Source: Yponomeuta sedellus
Taxonomy: Eukaryota; Arthropoda; Insecta; Lepidoptera; Yponomeutidae
Direction: 5' to 3'
NCBI GenBank assembly: GCA_934045075.1
Contig: OW203724.1
Location: 7,985,473 to 8,049,472, forward strand
DNA length: 64,000 nucleotides
In this document: positions 1 through 11,621 of the stretch, one piece after another
Position numbering within the stretch: position 1 is the stretch's first letter
Layout: each line of letters starts with the position of its first letter
Translations under genes and position numbers: made by a program
Notes under the pieces: generated by a model
The model's input: only the letters and a program-made list of their open reading frames with translations
Told to the model about the DNA's origin: nothing
The model's database searches: none

Positions 1-213
1 GCTGCCTGTACGTAATACAGAGAATATTGTAAAGAGGTTCGAAATTTCACTGATGCCGTGAGTCGCCCATTGGCTCAATTGGTAGAGCGCTGGTACGGAT
101 AGCCAGAGGTTGCGGGTTCGAATCCCGGCATGGGTGAAATTTTTAGCCTCTAAATAGGTTTTTAAATTTGTTCCTTAGCACGGGTTAGTTGCATTAAAAA
201 TAAAAATAGTGTA
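1..213 (+). repeat. tRNA-headed SINE, family A (copy 1)
   Basis: This is the most abundant repeat of the window. A tRNA-like region (about 70-135) has an A-box-like TGGCTCAATTGGTAGAGCG, a CTGGY/GCCAG anticodon-type stem and the B box GGTTCGAATCC. It is followed by a tail ending in GTGCATTAAAAATAAAAATAGT. The copy is cut at its 5' side by the window edge. It is a transposable copy, not a functional tRNA gene, because the same unit recurs about a dozen times with substitutions in the loops. Confidence 0.8.
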
Positions 214-471
214 AGCAATTTCTTCCTTCCAGACAACCTTACGACGGAAAATTGCTGAAGGAAATAAGAGACGGGTAGCCGGTGCAAAAATATGAATATA
301 TTACTTATATAAATAACAATATACCTACATAAACAGTTACACACATAGTTATGATAAATTTACATAAATACGTTATAATAATAATCTACGCGATGAGGAA
401 ATAAATACAATATTGTGTACCTATATGGAGACATACGGAAAACACAAAATGAAAAGGACAATGCACGAATA

Positions 472-1410
472 CTAAACTTGCAGGGACAGATAAAACTCCT
501 TAACCTTGCTTTTAAAGACAGCAGAGGAAGGGGAGCGCCTTATTGATACCGGAAAATCATTCCACAGCCGAGTGGCCTTTACGGTAAACGAGTCGCTGAA
601 GAACGTCGTCGAGTGAGTTGGAGTCTTCAGCGACATATTCGGGTCAGACCTTAATGCCCGGCTGTGGGAATCACCGAGGTAGGTAAAGCGCTCTTTAAGA
701 TATGAAGGAGTGGCTGGATTGAACAGTATTGAGTACAGAAGAGAGAGAATGTGAACATTCCTACGAAAACGGATGGGAAGCCACTTGAGCTTAGCGCGGA
801 ATTCGGAGACGTGGTCATATTTGCGTAAACCAAATATGAATCTTATAGTAAAGTTTTGGAGGCGCTCAAGTTTATTAAGTTGCTCTTCGGTGACATCAAG
901 ATAGCTGGCATCAGCGTAGTTGAGGATAGGTAGCAACAGACATTGCGGAAGTGCAATTTGGTCGCAGTTGGTAGAAAATTCCGTAACCTCCTCAGAGAGG
1001 CCGCTGAAGCGAATATTTTCCGACTCACCTCCGCTAGCTGAGGCGACCAAGTCAGACATCTATCGATAATGACCCCCAAGTTCTTGACCTTCTCACTGAA
1101 GGGAATTATGACACCGTCAAATTGAACTCTTGGATGCTGGTCCCACTTGATCCGCGATATCATTCTAGGACTGCCTGCAAATAACAATAACTTGAGTCTT
1201 CGAGGGATTAACCCTCAAACCATGAGACCTACTCCATTCTAGGATATGATCGAGGTTTGCATTGGTATCTTTAATTACCAAAAACAGATCATCTACAAAA
1301 GATTGCGTGTAAATTTGTAAATCATCTGCATATAAGTGGTAGGAAGAAGAAAGGTTCTTGGAAATGCTATTTATGAATATGGTAAAGGGAAGAGGACACA
1401 AGTTAGTCAT
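472..1410 (-). pseudogene. non-LTR retrotransposon reverse transcriptase fragment
   Basis: The minus strand encodes, in two or three frames, the second half of a LINE reverse transcriptase. The catalytic box LYADDLQIY is encoded near 1310-1335, followed by motifs around residues HGLRVNPSKTQVIVI and VKNLGVIIDRCLTW. Downstream is the typical C-terminal domain with RLWNDFP and a stop at 472. The frame breaks near 1165-1190 and again near 950-1060, and everything 5' of the fingers/palm is missing. It is therefore a dead, 5'-truncated copy. The motif style suggests a CR1/L2/jockey-type clade, but the clade call is an impression. Confidence 0.75.
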
Positions 1411-1456
1411 TTATAAGAATTTTAAATTTGCTTTTAAATAAATAAAAAAAAATTAA

Positions 1457-1660
1457 CATAACATAACATTTACACACAGGCACATACATTGCTTCTGACC
1501 CCACACAAGGATACCTTGTGTCGTGGGAACCAGAAACAACGACATCACAAACATGTAAACATCCAAGACCTGGGGTTTTTTTTGTCCCCAGCCGGGGTTC
1601 GAACCCGGGACCTCTTGCATGGTAGGGAGATGCGCTACGGCTGCGCCACAGAGGTTGTCT
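1457..1660 (-). repeat. tRNA-headed SINE, family E (copy 1)
   Basis: On the minus strand a tRNA-like head (GTGGCGCAGCCGTAGCGC, B box GGGTTCGAACCCC) lies at about 1590-1660. It is followed by a body with TTTACATGTTTGTGATGTCG and a tail ending near 1457. A second copy lies at 31862-32057 in the same orientation. Confidence 0.7.
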
Positions 1661-1867
1661 ATTAAAACTCTTATAAATAAAGAATCACGAACTTTTATTT
1701 GTACGAATCTCTTGTTGCACATTGTCGCTTTACCCTTCCAATATTAGCAAATTCTCAGTTAATTCTTAACGAATCATTTTAAAACTCACAGCATAGATAT
1801 AAAATTAGCCTTTCTTCGTACTACGTATGCCATTCGTATGCCATTCGATACCCTCCTGTTACATGTC

Positions 1868-1945
1868 TTCGTATCTTACGATAAGAATATTCTTTATTGT
1901 ACACACCAGAAAATAATTACAGAGACAACAGTTACAAAAGAAGGA
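1868..1945 (-). repeat. LINE 3' tail, family H
   Basis: The minus strand reads CTCTGTAATTATTTTCTGGTG and then CAATAAAGAATATTCTTA, the same 3' tail as at 37888-38020. It carries a polyadenylation-type AATAAA. Confidence 0.55.
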
Positions 1946-2477
1946 GTACAATTTGACCCATTTGTACCTACCATTTGACTTTCAATTATATCTTGACGTC
2001 TTTATTATCCCAAAAAAATAGTGCTATACTATACCACAACCAGATTTATTCTCCAGTTAACGTTAATTTGTCGAATAGAACCTCTAATCGACTACGGTTT
2101 GGTAATGTGTCCGTACCGGGCTTTGGACAACTTTGTTTCGCAATAGCCAACACACTATTTATTAGAAGATCTACTAATTAGAAGATAAATAAAAAGACCC
2201 CTTTGACAAATACGTTGGATTATTGCGTAGAAAAAACGATCACCCATCTTGAAACTTGGCCCTTGTTGTCCTGAACAAAGGACGCGATGTAATCAAAACT
2301 TCCGTTATTAATGTGCAATCGTGTGCGACGACGCGTCCCTGTACTCAACTTTGCTAGCGAGTACATTAGCTATTCGTGAGTTAATCGTAAGTACAGTCGC
2401 AATAAAAAGTAAAAGTAATTGTAGCTCGACCGGCAGCAGGTTGACAGATGGATGCCTATATCTAGCAGTGGGTGATG
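1946..2477. other. intergenic DNA, no gene seen
   Basis: No ORF with recognisable features, tRNA or clear repeat was identified. Short open frames here have no coding character. Confidence 0.5.
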
Positions 2478-2755
2478 AATCTTCTTCTTCTTCTTCAGGC
2501 TATATTAGTCCACTGCTGGACATAGCCCTCCCCTAATAAGCGCCATAGCGCAAGGTTGTGCCGTCATTGGGGAGTAATGCCCATAATCCCCACGCTGGGC
2601 ATGCGGGTTGGGGATCGCAGTTTGGTGGAATTGTACTGCAGGGCGCGCTGCTGCCCACCCCCCGGTTTGTGTCGCTTAGTCGCCTTTTACGACACCCGCG
2701 GGAAGAATTTGGGTTGGTGCTATTCTCTAGGCCGACACCACACAGCAGGTGGGTG
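2478..2755 (-). repeat. LINE 3' tail, family I, with (GAA)n end
   Basis: On the minus strand the sequence ends with the widespread lepidopteran string GGCTATGTCCAGCAGTGGACTA and then GAAGAAGAAGAAG. The upstream part (to about 2755) is GC-rich. Related tails lie at 7925-7975, 12745-12845 and 48605-48780. Confidence 0.65.
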
Positions 2756-3175
2756 AACACGGACTGATAAATTAAAATTGGAACGAGCCACCCAAACATA
2801 TTCATTAAGATTTGTTTTTAATAAAGGCGCACACACCACGCTAGATCATGTTCTCGGTCGGCTTGTACTATCCATACTCGAATTTTGACGAATTCATCAT
2901 CCGAGGTAACTTAAATTGCTCTAGGGGCCTTATTGGGGCAGACTGGCATAACGGGTGCCACAATACGTTACTTTGAAAGACAAAAATACTAACTTTATTA
3001 TAATACGTTTCCGGAAGATGTGAGCGTAAATCGCAAGAATGGTGATATCTATTTTTAAAACTATAAGCTAGGGTCAATGAACTGGGACTTATATAGATTT
3101 CTCTTAACACCCTTTTGGAAAAAGTGCTTCAAAATCCAAAGTTAGGTTCACGATGAGATTTGTAACGTTAATTTG

Positions 3176-3330
3176 TAAAAACCTATTTAGAGGCTAAAAA
3201 TTCCACCATGCCGGGATTCGAACCCGCGACCTCTGGCTATCCGTGCCAGCGCTCTTTCCAACTGAGCGACTCACCGGCATCAGTGAAATTTCGAACCTCT
3301 TTACAATATTCTCTGTATTACGTACGTTAG
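3176..3330 (-). repeat. tRNA-headed SINE, family A (copy 2)
   Basis: Reverse copy with the complement of the B box (GGATTCGAACCC) at about 3213 and the complement of the leader (ATTACGTACG) at the right end. The distal tail is missing. Confidence 0.8.
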
Positions 3331-3434
3331 TATTTGTTTAAAAGTGGCTAGTTTAAAAGAAGATAACAAAGTAATGTTTCCATTGGTGGCGGCAGTTATA
3401 TCTGGCAGGACACTGGATAAATAAATAAATAAAT

Positions 3435-3666
3435 ATTCATGGACATATTACACAGATCTCGTTAGCCCTATACTAAGTACAACTAAATGACTTGTGTTAT
3501 AGGTGCTAACTCAACGATACATTTTATACAATAAATACATATATAACATCCAAGACCCGAGACAAACTAGAAAATTTCGTTTCTTAGTTTGACCCGGCCG
3601 GGGATCGAACCCGAGACCTTCGGTTTTACAGTCAGTGTGCCAAACCGCTGCGCCACCAAGGCCGTC
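3435..3666 (-). repeat. tRNA-headed SINE, family F (copy 1)
   Basis: The minus strand has the head GGTGGCGCAGCGGTTTGGCA and B box GGGTTCGATCCCC, then a body with AGTTTGTCTCGGGTCTTGGATG and a tail into TGTCCATGAATATTTATTTA. Other copies are at 28022-28262 and 40434-40690. Confidence 0.75.
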
Positions 3667-4042
3667 GATATATCATTGACTATAATAATTACGAAAATTG
3701 TCAAAACCGTGGAATCATGTCGTGTGTATAAACTTTGCATTCATCGGCCAATTATTTTGGTTGGTGCCTGCCTCCCGGAATCCGTTAAAATTTACTACAT
3801 TTGCGCGTCGTTTACCCCAGCACGTGAGGTTGACAGAGATTTACCGACGACACAATTTGAAATACATCTGTTTCACTGAATTATTTGACTATCGTTGAGA
3901 TATGGAGTGTTGCTTGCATCATTTGCATGTAGCAAAACACATTGAGGCACTTTGGATACAGTTCAAGAGGATAGATTAACCGACTTATTAGCCATAAGAT
4001 AGAAGCTCAGTTAGGGCGGGTCATGTCAGTATTTGTATAATA
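3667..4042. other. intergenic DNA, no gene seen
   Basis: Nothing recognisable lies between the SINE and the mariner target TA at 4041-4042. Confidence 0.5.
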
Positions 4043-5313
4043 CGTGGGAGACTCAGAAAATTTTGAGAAACTAAAAAACTAACTTCTATGAAGAAAAAAA
4101 TTTTATTAAATCTTTTCAAAGAACTCTCCACCAGCCTTTATACAAAGTTTCATGCGTCTGACCCAATTTTCAAAACATTTTTTCCAGTCCTCCGCAGACA
4201 CCTCTTCCACGGCCTTCTCAAACGCTGCTAGCGCGTCTTCCGGCGATGAAAACTGTATCCCTTTGTGCTGATTTTTAATTTTAGGGAATAAAAAGAAATC
4301 ACACGGAGCCAAATCAGGTCTGTAAGGAGGGTGTCCCAAGACTCTGACCGGTGTGGAGTCCAGGGAGTTCCTCGTTTTGATCGCAGAGTGCGCGGGTGCG
4401 TTGTCGTGGTGAAGAAGGACCCCGCGGAGCCCGGTGTTTGGTCGCTTGTTGCTCAATTCAGAAAAAACTTCTGGCAGGCATTTTGTGCTTTACCATTCAG
4501 CGTTGATGCTGCTTTGGTCTCGAACTGGAATTGAAATTAGGTACCCCGTCAAAGTGAAGAAACTAGCGATCAAAATTTTTCCTGCGCTCCTCGATCGCTT
4601 CACTTTGGTAGGCGTTGGTTCATTTTGAAACAGACAAACTGTCGACTGACGCTTTGTTTCTGGATCATATTGATAAATCCAGGATTCGTAAACGCGCCGT
4701 GACGAGCCAGCATAAAATTTTTGTAACATATCACGGCACCAATCCACACGGGCCTGCTCCTGAGCTTCGGTGAGGTTGTGCGGCACCCAGTGGGAAACTA
4801 TTCTCCTTACGCGTAGGTGCTCGTGCAAAATCTTGTGAACACTTCCTAAACCAATGTGCTGAATCTCTTCTTACGTAATTCGTCTGTTTTCTTGAATTAA
4901 TTTTTTTACTGCCAGCACACTGTCTTCGGTGACAACCGTCGTAGGACGACCACTCCTTTGTTCATCCCCCAAAGTAAGACGACCGCGTTTGAACTCGCTA
5001 TACCAGCGGTAGATGGTTGCTTTTGAAGGTCCTTCATCCATAAAAGCAATTCGAAGTCGATCAAATGACTCATCAGGATTTAAGCCACATTTGAAATCGT
5101 AAAAAATCATAGCACGAAAATGTTCTCGATGCAGATCCATTTTTTAATGAGACAAGAAAATTTGAATTGGCTCTCAAAAAAATGCGGAGGGAAATTTGAA
5201 AATCGAACAGCAGTATTTTTACTTTTAAATAATCGACGTTTTCAAAACAATTACAAGTGGCCAGTGTCTTATACATAAAAACTTTTTTTCGAAAAACTTT
5301 CTGAGTGGCCTGG
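4043..5313 (-). mobile_element. mariner transposon
   Basis: A 1,271-bp element is flanked by TA on both sides (4041-4042 and 5314-5315), the target duplication of Tc1/mariner elements. The imperfect terminal inverted repeats share CACTCAGAAAGTTTT (right, minus strand) and GACTCAGAAAATTTT (left, plus strand). Size, ends and the encoded transposase agree with a full-length but inactive mariner. Confidence 0.85.
4106..5140 (-). pseudogene. mariner transposase with two premature stops
   Basis: The reading frame from the ATG at 5140 to the stop at 4106 spans 345 codons, the normal mariner transposase length, without a frame change. It is interrupted by TAA codons near 4871 and near 4487. The N-terminal HTH region is at residues 1-90. 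The first catalytic Asp lies in the segment SWIYQYDPET, the second in LLHHDNAPAHS, and the third in PYRPDLAPCDFF, so the DD34D triad is still readable. The two nonsense codons make the copy dead. It has no visible link to neighbouring host genes. Confidence 0.85.
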
Positions 5314-5334
5314 TATTTTGTATTTGGTAAAATT

Positions 5335-5623
5335 ACATACATACATACATTACCTCACGCCTGTATCGCAGAGGGTAGGCAGAGGCCAGGGACTGCCACT
5401 TGCCACGATCCAGACGGATCACCTTCGCTTCATCAACGTTCATAAGTCGGTGCATGCACGCACGCCGGTTCCGGCTACTTTTTATCTTCCTCTTTGCTAA
5501 TACATCCCCTATTTGGTCGATGTATGTCCGCCAGGGACGTCCCTTACCAGCCCTTCCACTAACATTCGCAGTATATATTTGTTTCGTCAATCTTTCTTTC
5601 GTCATCCTCTCCACAATGTCCAA
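5335..5623 (-). pseudogene. LINE ORF2 C-terminal fragment, family J
   Basis: An open minus-strand frame with ERMTKERLTKQIY, GKGRPWRTYIDQIG and a C-terminal YPLRYRREV resembles the terminal part of RTE-like LINE polyproteins. It ends in an (ATGT)n tail at 5333-5345. Related fragments are at 13812-13905 and 41178-41315. It directly abuts the (CCTA)n array, which begins inside this LINE sequence. Confidence 0.6.
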
Positions 5624-6557
5624 ACCTACCTACCTACCTACCTACCTACCTACCTACCTACCTACCTACCTACCTACCTACCTACCTACCTACCTACCTA
5701 CCTACCTACCTACCTACCTACCTACCTACCTACCTACCTACCTACCTACCTACCTACCTACCTACCTACCTACCTACCTACCTACCTACCTACCTACCTA
5801 CCTACCTACCTACCTACCTACCTACCTACCTACCTACCTACCTACCTACCTACCTACCTACCTACCTACCTACCTACCTACCTACCTACCTACCTACCTA
5901 CCTACCTACCTACCTACCTACCTACCTACCTACCTACCTACCTACCTACCTACCTACCTACCTACCTACCTACCTACCTACCTACCTACCTACCTACCTA
6001 CCTACCTACCTACCTACCTACCTACCTACCTACCTACCTACCTACCTACCTACCTACCTACCTACCTACCTACCTACCTACCTACCTACCTACCTACCTA
6101 CCTACCTACCTACCTACCTACCTACCTACCTACCTACCTACCTACCTACCTACCTACCTACCTACCTACCTACCTACCTACCTACCTACCTACCTACCTA
6201 CCTACCTACCTACCTACCTACCTACCTACCTACCTACCTACCTACCTACCTACCTACCTACCTACCTACCTACCTACCTACCTACCTACCTACCTACCTA
6301 CCTACCTACCTACCTACCTACCTACCTACCTACCTACCTACCTACCTACCTACCTACCTACCTACCTACCTACCTACCTACCTACCTACCTACCTACCTA
6401 CCTACCTACCTACCTACCTACCTACCTACCTACCTACCTACCTACCTACCTACCTACCTACCTACCTACCTACCTACCTACCTACCTACCTACCTACCTA
6501 CCTACCTACCTACCTACCTACCTACCTACCTACCTACCTACCTACCTATCTATCTAT
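5622..6557. repeat. (CCTA)n microsatellite, about 930 bp
   Basis: An almost pure tetranucleotide array of about 230 copies. It is interrupted only at the right end, where CTAT units appear. The period of four gives a 12-nt reading cycle, so two frames stay open as a meaningless Tyr-Leu-Pro-Thr polymer. Confidence 0.97.
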
Positions 6558-6726
6558 TAAAGATGCATTCATAGCTCGCTGCAACGGCTGTTACTAGGTA
6601 GAGGAATTGCGCGCAGTCTTGTTAGGTCTTAGATAAAAATAAATATTAATTTATTTGCATAAACATGTGTCATTAAAATTACAGTAACTTTAGGTACGTA
6701 ATAATAATAATGTTAAATTATATTCT

Positions 6727-6842
6727 TTTTAATCCACTAACCCGTGCTAAGGACAATTTTAAAAACCTGGCACGGATAGCCAGAGGTCGCGGGTTCGAAT
6801 CCCGGCATGGGTGGAATATTTAGCCTTTAAATAGGTTTTTTT
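6727..6842. repeat. rearranged SINE family A (copy 3)
   Basis: An inverted tail piece (CACTAACCCGTGCTAAGG) is joined directly to the 3' half of a forward copy (GGTTCGAATCCCGGCATGGG). Most of the tRNA head is deleted. Confidence 0.7.
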
Positions 6843-7509
6843 AAAACCTATTTTAATTTATTTTTTTCCGAAATTAATCCATAAATGTAATGATTACAAA
6901 ATGGCGATTTTAGAGTAATAGTTTCAAAAATTGGTCCCTAATCCAAAACTCACAAACTTTCACCTTCATAATATTAATCGGTGAATGTTTTGCCTTTTTA
7001 TCTGAATAATTCACCTAGCAGCTGTTTCATCAATCACTATTATTAAGTTCCACTTTGAGCTGAAAAAAATCGCGTTCAGCTGAAAGTCTTTCTTTTCAGA
7101 GAAAAAACTGTAAAACATAATTACTTCTCTTAGCACACTTTCAGCAAAGTAACTAAAGATTGATGAGCCTTCTAAAGGAAATAGAAACAATACTCGTTTC
7201 CTAACACGAAATACAGAAATATTGTAAGAAGAAAATAAGATTTTTTTTTTATATGTACACAGAGGACATGACATCAAAAAATCCAAAGATACGTTTAGAA
7301 ACCTTACTTTAGAATGTAGCTTTTATAACCGCTTAGGCAAAGTCCATATTTCCTTGAAATATCACATCGCACTAATATTATAAAGGTGAAAGTTTGTGAG
7401 TGTGTATTTTGTTTAAATTATTCTTTGTCTTGTGAAAATAGGTTGTTATTTAGGACTTTTGCAGTTTACGAGTACTTTGTGCACAGACCAGTTTTTTACT
7501 GTTTCTCTT
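6843..7509. other. AT-rich intergenic DNA
   Basis: Only short open frames without coding character were seen, and no recognisable motif. Confidence 0.5.
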
Positions 7510-7625
7510 ACTTCCGAAGGTTTGTTGGAAGAAATCTCTTACAGAGAGAAGCTCGCCTTTGTACATGTTAGTTGTTATGTAATGTCCTGTGAAATTTTTG
7601 TGTGTGTATAATTTTTTTTTTTAAT
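7510..7625 (+). repeat. LINE 3' tail, family H
   Basis: Contains GGAAGAAATCTCTTACAGAG and GCTCGCCTTTGTACATGTTA, the characteristic 3' end of lepidopteran LINEs, ending in a T-rich stretch. Confidence 0.6.
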
Positions 7626-7654
7626 TTTAATTAATTAATTTAATCATTAATTTG

Positions 7655-7745
7655 GCGCTTGCTGGCTGCTGCCGCGAACCACCGTCAGAAGTGGAAATCT
7701 GTGGTTGAGGCCCTATGCTCCCCTAGGAGTTAAAGGACCGAAGAA
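7655..7745 (+). repeat. LINE ORF2 extreme 3' fragment, family K
   Basis: Encodes AANHRQKWKSVVEALC and then a stop, a typical end of a non-LTR polyprotein. The same AANHRQKWK end recurs at 21465-21605. Confidence 0.55.
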
Positions 7746-7827
7746 GACTTATCTTTGAAGTGGATATACAACTAAAATATACTGTGAATATTTCTAACGT
7801 ATACCCGTTAAGAAGAAGTACCTATAT

Positions 7828-7882
7828 CTTGGAGTCGGTGCCATGTTTCAGACCAGCAAATACGTTTTGGGCACCGACTCCA
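7828..7882. repeat. hairpin with 14-bp arms
   Basis: TTGGAGTCGGTGCC and its exact complement GGCACCGACTCCAA enclose about 27 bases. It is probably a short non-autonomous repeat, since GGAGTCGGTAC also occurs at 16519. No function can be assigned. Confidence 0.5.
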
Positions 7883-7924
7883 ATTCTACAATACCTAGAT
7901 ATATACGAATTTCGAATTAATAGA

Positions 7925-7975
7925 GGTAATATGTCCAGCAGTGGACTTACATATAGCCTGAAGAAGAAGAAGAGG
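7925..7975 (+). repeat. LINE 3' tail, family I
   Basis: Short plus-strand copy of ATGTCCAGCAGTGGACT ending in AGCCTGAAGAAGAAGAAG. Confidence 0.6.
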
Positions 7976-8092
7976 TTATATTCGTTTAAATTATTTCTCC
8001 GTTTTAGTGCCTTAGTGTACAGAAGTTTGTATGTTCTATTTTAATTTTTTTTAATAAAATGCTTTGATTTGATTAGATTTTTACCCTTTGCC

Positions 8093-8182
8093 ACCGATGT
8101 TGTAATCTCAATAACTGATAGCTATTTTTAATGCTCCATACCATTAAAAATAGCTATCAGTTATTGAGATTACAACATCGGT
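8093..8182. repeat. perfect 41-bp inverted repeat
   Basis: Two arms of about 41 bp, beginning ACCGATGTTGTAATCTCAAT and ending with its complement, are separated by about 8 bases. The arms look identical. It is most likely a tiny foldback/MITE or a recent palindromic duplication. Confidence 0.9.
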
Positions 8183-8675
8183 GAATGCCAAGTATATGAA
8201 TGGCAACCAACAAGGCAACCAATATATATTTTTTTCAATACAACCCTTTTTGCAATTTTTTACCTCTGTAAAGGTGAAAATTTGAAAAATCCTTAACAAT
8301 TATTTCTATATTTGCGTTGTAAAATCTAATCGATAATCCCTCAACATGATACATTTTTGCCATACAAACTTTTATAGGGACCTTTTTTACGCTTTTGAGG
8401 TTGTCTACGCTGACATAAATGAAGAGTTCTTGCGACAAAATTGCTTAGTTATAACAATATATTCGTTGATTGCGAGTAAATCGCCGCGCGGGGCGCGCAG
8501 GTGACGTATCTCATGCAAAATCCTCAAGCCGCCTTAGCTGTATAAGAAGACAGAGGCACGTCGTGCGCGCTGGTATGGAGGGTAGCAATTTAAATAAATC
8601 TTTTCACATTTTGATGCAGCAGGAATAGCTTAACAAGAACAGAAAGTTTTCCCCATAGTAAAAATTGTGTGTGAT
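8183..8675. other. intergenic DNA, no gene seen
   Basis: A small CpG-containing patch around 8483-8570 interrupts otherwise AT-rich DNA. No gene or repeat was recognised. Confidence 0.5.
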
Positions 8676-8730
8676 GTCAACCCTTTGTACGTCCCCACTG
8701 CTGGGGCACGGGTCTTTTCCTGCATTGGGA
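8676..8730 (-). repeat. 5S-derived SINE (family B), 3' fragment
   Basis: Minus-strand fragment limited to the terminal CCCCAGCAGTGGGGAC ... GGGTTGACATC segment of family B. Confidence 0.6.
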
Positions 8731-9516
8731 AAATTGTCTGTATTGTTTAGTTACACCCTGTGTAGATAGATAATTAATATAGTACTAATGCTCGCTGCAT
8801 GATGTACCTACTAGCAATCGTCGTTTGCTACAAATCCAAGACAATTGTCTAGAAGAATCCCGTCCATCCAGTGCGCACAATAAATTGGCACAAGGGGTTT
8901 ATTGAGGCATAAATCTGCGTTACGCGCCGAATGGAGGTGTCTACGTAATTAAACTAACTGCAAGGCTTTAACTCAGTCCCCCAGTGAAAAAAATAGAGAC
9001 AGAACGTCGCGTCGGCTTTATGTTTAATAGGATTCGCTTAGATCGTTACGCGATGAGCATATTTCGAGAAGGTTTTTAAATTCTCTTCCATAATATGGGA
9101 ACACATTTATTATTCACAAAAAAACCTATATTTCAGTGACAAACTAAAGTTTAACGAAGGTTAAAGCTATTTTTCAAAACTTGTTTTAAATCTATGGGAA
9201 AACAGCTCGCAGTGTCGAATCTGACGTCACGCCCAGGTAAACAAACGTCATAATACGTAATCACTAGTAGTCACAACAAAGCACGGGTGAAGTTTAATAA
9301 TGTTAATCTAAGCGGGACGTCACGCGGTGTGATGGGTGTTTCAGTCAAAATGGTTGAAAGCAGTATTATACTGTTTTATTTTATTGAAAATATTGGTAAT
9401 CTCTTTTTTTTATAAAACTAAATCAGTGCTTAAACCTTTTAATATGTACTTTCGCCTAATATCGTCAAATCTTTGATTATTTGATAAAATGGTGAATTGC
9501 ATCACGTACAGCTCCG
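8731..9516. other. intergenic DNA, no gene seen
   Basis: Mixed-composition sequence with no supported gene, tRNA or known repeat. Confidence 0.5.
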
Positions 9517-9858
9517 AGTACCTACTTTGCAGTTAGGGTTTTACATCGGAATGATATCGCTGTACCCACATGATTATACTATTTTTATTTTTAATGCACT
9601 AACCCGTGCTAAGGACAATTTTTAAAAACCTATTTAAAGACTAAAAATTCCACCCATGTAAGTGATGCAATTTACTTCAGCCAGATGTCGCTACCTGTAC
9701 GTAATACAGAGAATAGTGTAAAGAGGTTCGAAATTTCACTGATGCCGGTGAGTCGCCCATTAGCTCAGTTGGAAAAAGCGCTGGCACAGATAGCCAGAGG
9801 TCGCGGGTTCGAATCCCGGCATGGGTGGAATTTTTAGCCTCTAAATAGGTTATTAAAG
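9517..9858. repeat. inverted head-to-head SINE family A (copy 4)
   Basis: Positions 9517-9660 are an inverted outer part of the element (complement of GCAAAGTAGGTA ... and of the tail GCACGGGTTAGTGCATTAAA). They are followed by a full forward copy (9661-9858) with leader, tRNA-like region and tail start. Confidence 0.7.
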
Positions 9859-11621
9859 TTATGTTTAATCATTTGCATTTGAGGATAAAAAAAATTATAA
9901 AACACAACTTTTTTACTTTCATAATAGATTATATTTAAAAAGCTTATAAATGACCTTGCAAATGATGTTTTGCCATATTAAGCCTACAAATTTTTGTCAG
10001 ACTTACCAAATACACAGAAAACTAGATCATAAAAATCGTCGACGCCGTTCGGATAAGTTCGATAATAAACACCACGAGTTTTTTATACTTATATTAGTTT
10101 AGGACAAAAAATTATGAGGAGTTATATGAGTACTTCATTATCTTTAGAATCTTGACTAAAACTCGTAAATTGTAGAATTAGATTGAATGAACGCAAAAGT
10201 ATTACAAAAAGCGTGGACGCAGAACATTATTTTTGACCATAGAAAGACAAGAAAAACCATAACAAAAAAAGGTAAAAAGGTAAAAAATTATCTTGGTAGG
10301 ATTTTGTAATCAAGCAAGTGTATTAAGTATATAGTGTATGTTGTGCACGTGCATAGACTAGTTTCACATCTCTACTCCGACTCCCCGAGGTTTGCTGGAA
10401 GAAATCTCGCACAGAGATAAGGTCGCCTTTGTACACGTATTTTCGTAGATTGAATTTATTTTTTGTGTTTTTCGTGTGCCATAAACTATAATTAAAAAGA
10501 GATCGTCAGCGTGAACACATTAAACATTTGTGAAAACCATAAAACCTGTTATTTAAGTTTTATATTTAATAAAATGAAAATAATTTAATATTATATAGGG
10601 TGAACAGGTTGCCGTGGTCATAATTTGAGACGGCGGCGTGCCTAATCCGTAATGATACTAAATATTATAAGTAAACCTCCCCTAATAATAAAGTTACGTA
10701 TCCCTGCATTTATTTATACATGAAAAAAAAATGAGTGTCAACAGCAAAAATACACAATATTCATCAAAAAAAAAAAACAGAACTCATTCTTAGATTAATA
10801 TTATTCGTAGGTATGTCTACCTAATAATCTAAATCTATGAATCTAATTTCTGTTATTTATTAAATTTCCGTCTGATGTTTCCTTTTGTGTTAACTATTTC
10901 ATTACGTTTCCAGGTCTTTCGGAGGGCTGAGTGTACGCAATTTGTTTACGTAATGGCCGAAATAGAGACTTAGATTTTGTTTACGTAATAATTATTCGAA
11001 AACTAATAGAACTCTAATAAATAATTGAGTAGTATGTAGAAGTAGGCAGCTCTTCTCAGAGCCCAGCTCTTGAAATTGTCATCACGTGATGGGCCCTACA
11101 AATGTCTGGTGGTTACGCTTAGTGACTAAGCACCAACTCTCTCCCTAACAGAGAGAAGGCTAGTGCTCTATAGTAATATAAATCTTAGTAATTCTCTTCT
11201 CAAGATTATAAATCTAGAGTAAAACCAACTTAGTATTAATTAGACACTTTTTATCCACGGACGTCTTATTTTTCACTAAGTTTTTTTACAGAAAAATATG
11301 TAATACAACTTAGTGAAAGTACCATCCTTGTAAGGGCATGTACTATTAGTTTCTACCGTCTTTGTGCTTATTATTTCTGTTCAAACCGTACGAATTTATA
11401 TATTTTATTGTTGATATGCTTTCATAAAAGACGTTTAACAATCCCCTTCGGTCAGGTTCTTACAAATTATATAATATTTTAATCTAATTTTCACAATAAT
11501 TTAATTCTTGACCATATTTGCTTCTCTTATAGGTCCTATCTGAAAATCCTGAAGCATAATTTATGCTGAGTTGGGGTACCATTTTTATTATACCATAGCA
11601 CATAACATACGCGCCTGAAGA
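9859..11621. other. AT-rich intergenic DNA with one LINE tail
   Basis: About 1.7 kb without a supported gene. A family H LINE tail (GGAAGAAATCTCGCACAGAG, GTCGCCTTTGTACACG) lies at about 10375-10500. The remainder shows only short AT-rich open frames. Confidence 0.5.

Noticed and set aside
61..135. tRNA gene calls at each GGTTCGAATCC site (also 3213, 9790, 36470, 36880, 62080, 62240, 62940, 63240)
   Set aside because: They belong to a dispersed repeat, have no T33 in the anticodon loop, and vary between copies, so they are SINE heads and not functional tRNAs.
5400..6574. Two overlapping long open frames (353 and 386 codons) of Tyr-Leu-Pro-Thr repeats
   Set aside because: They are produced by the four-base period of the (CCTA)n microsatellite, which keeps frames open without any coding meaning.
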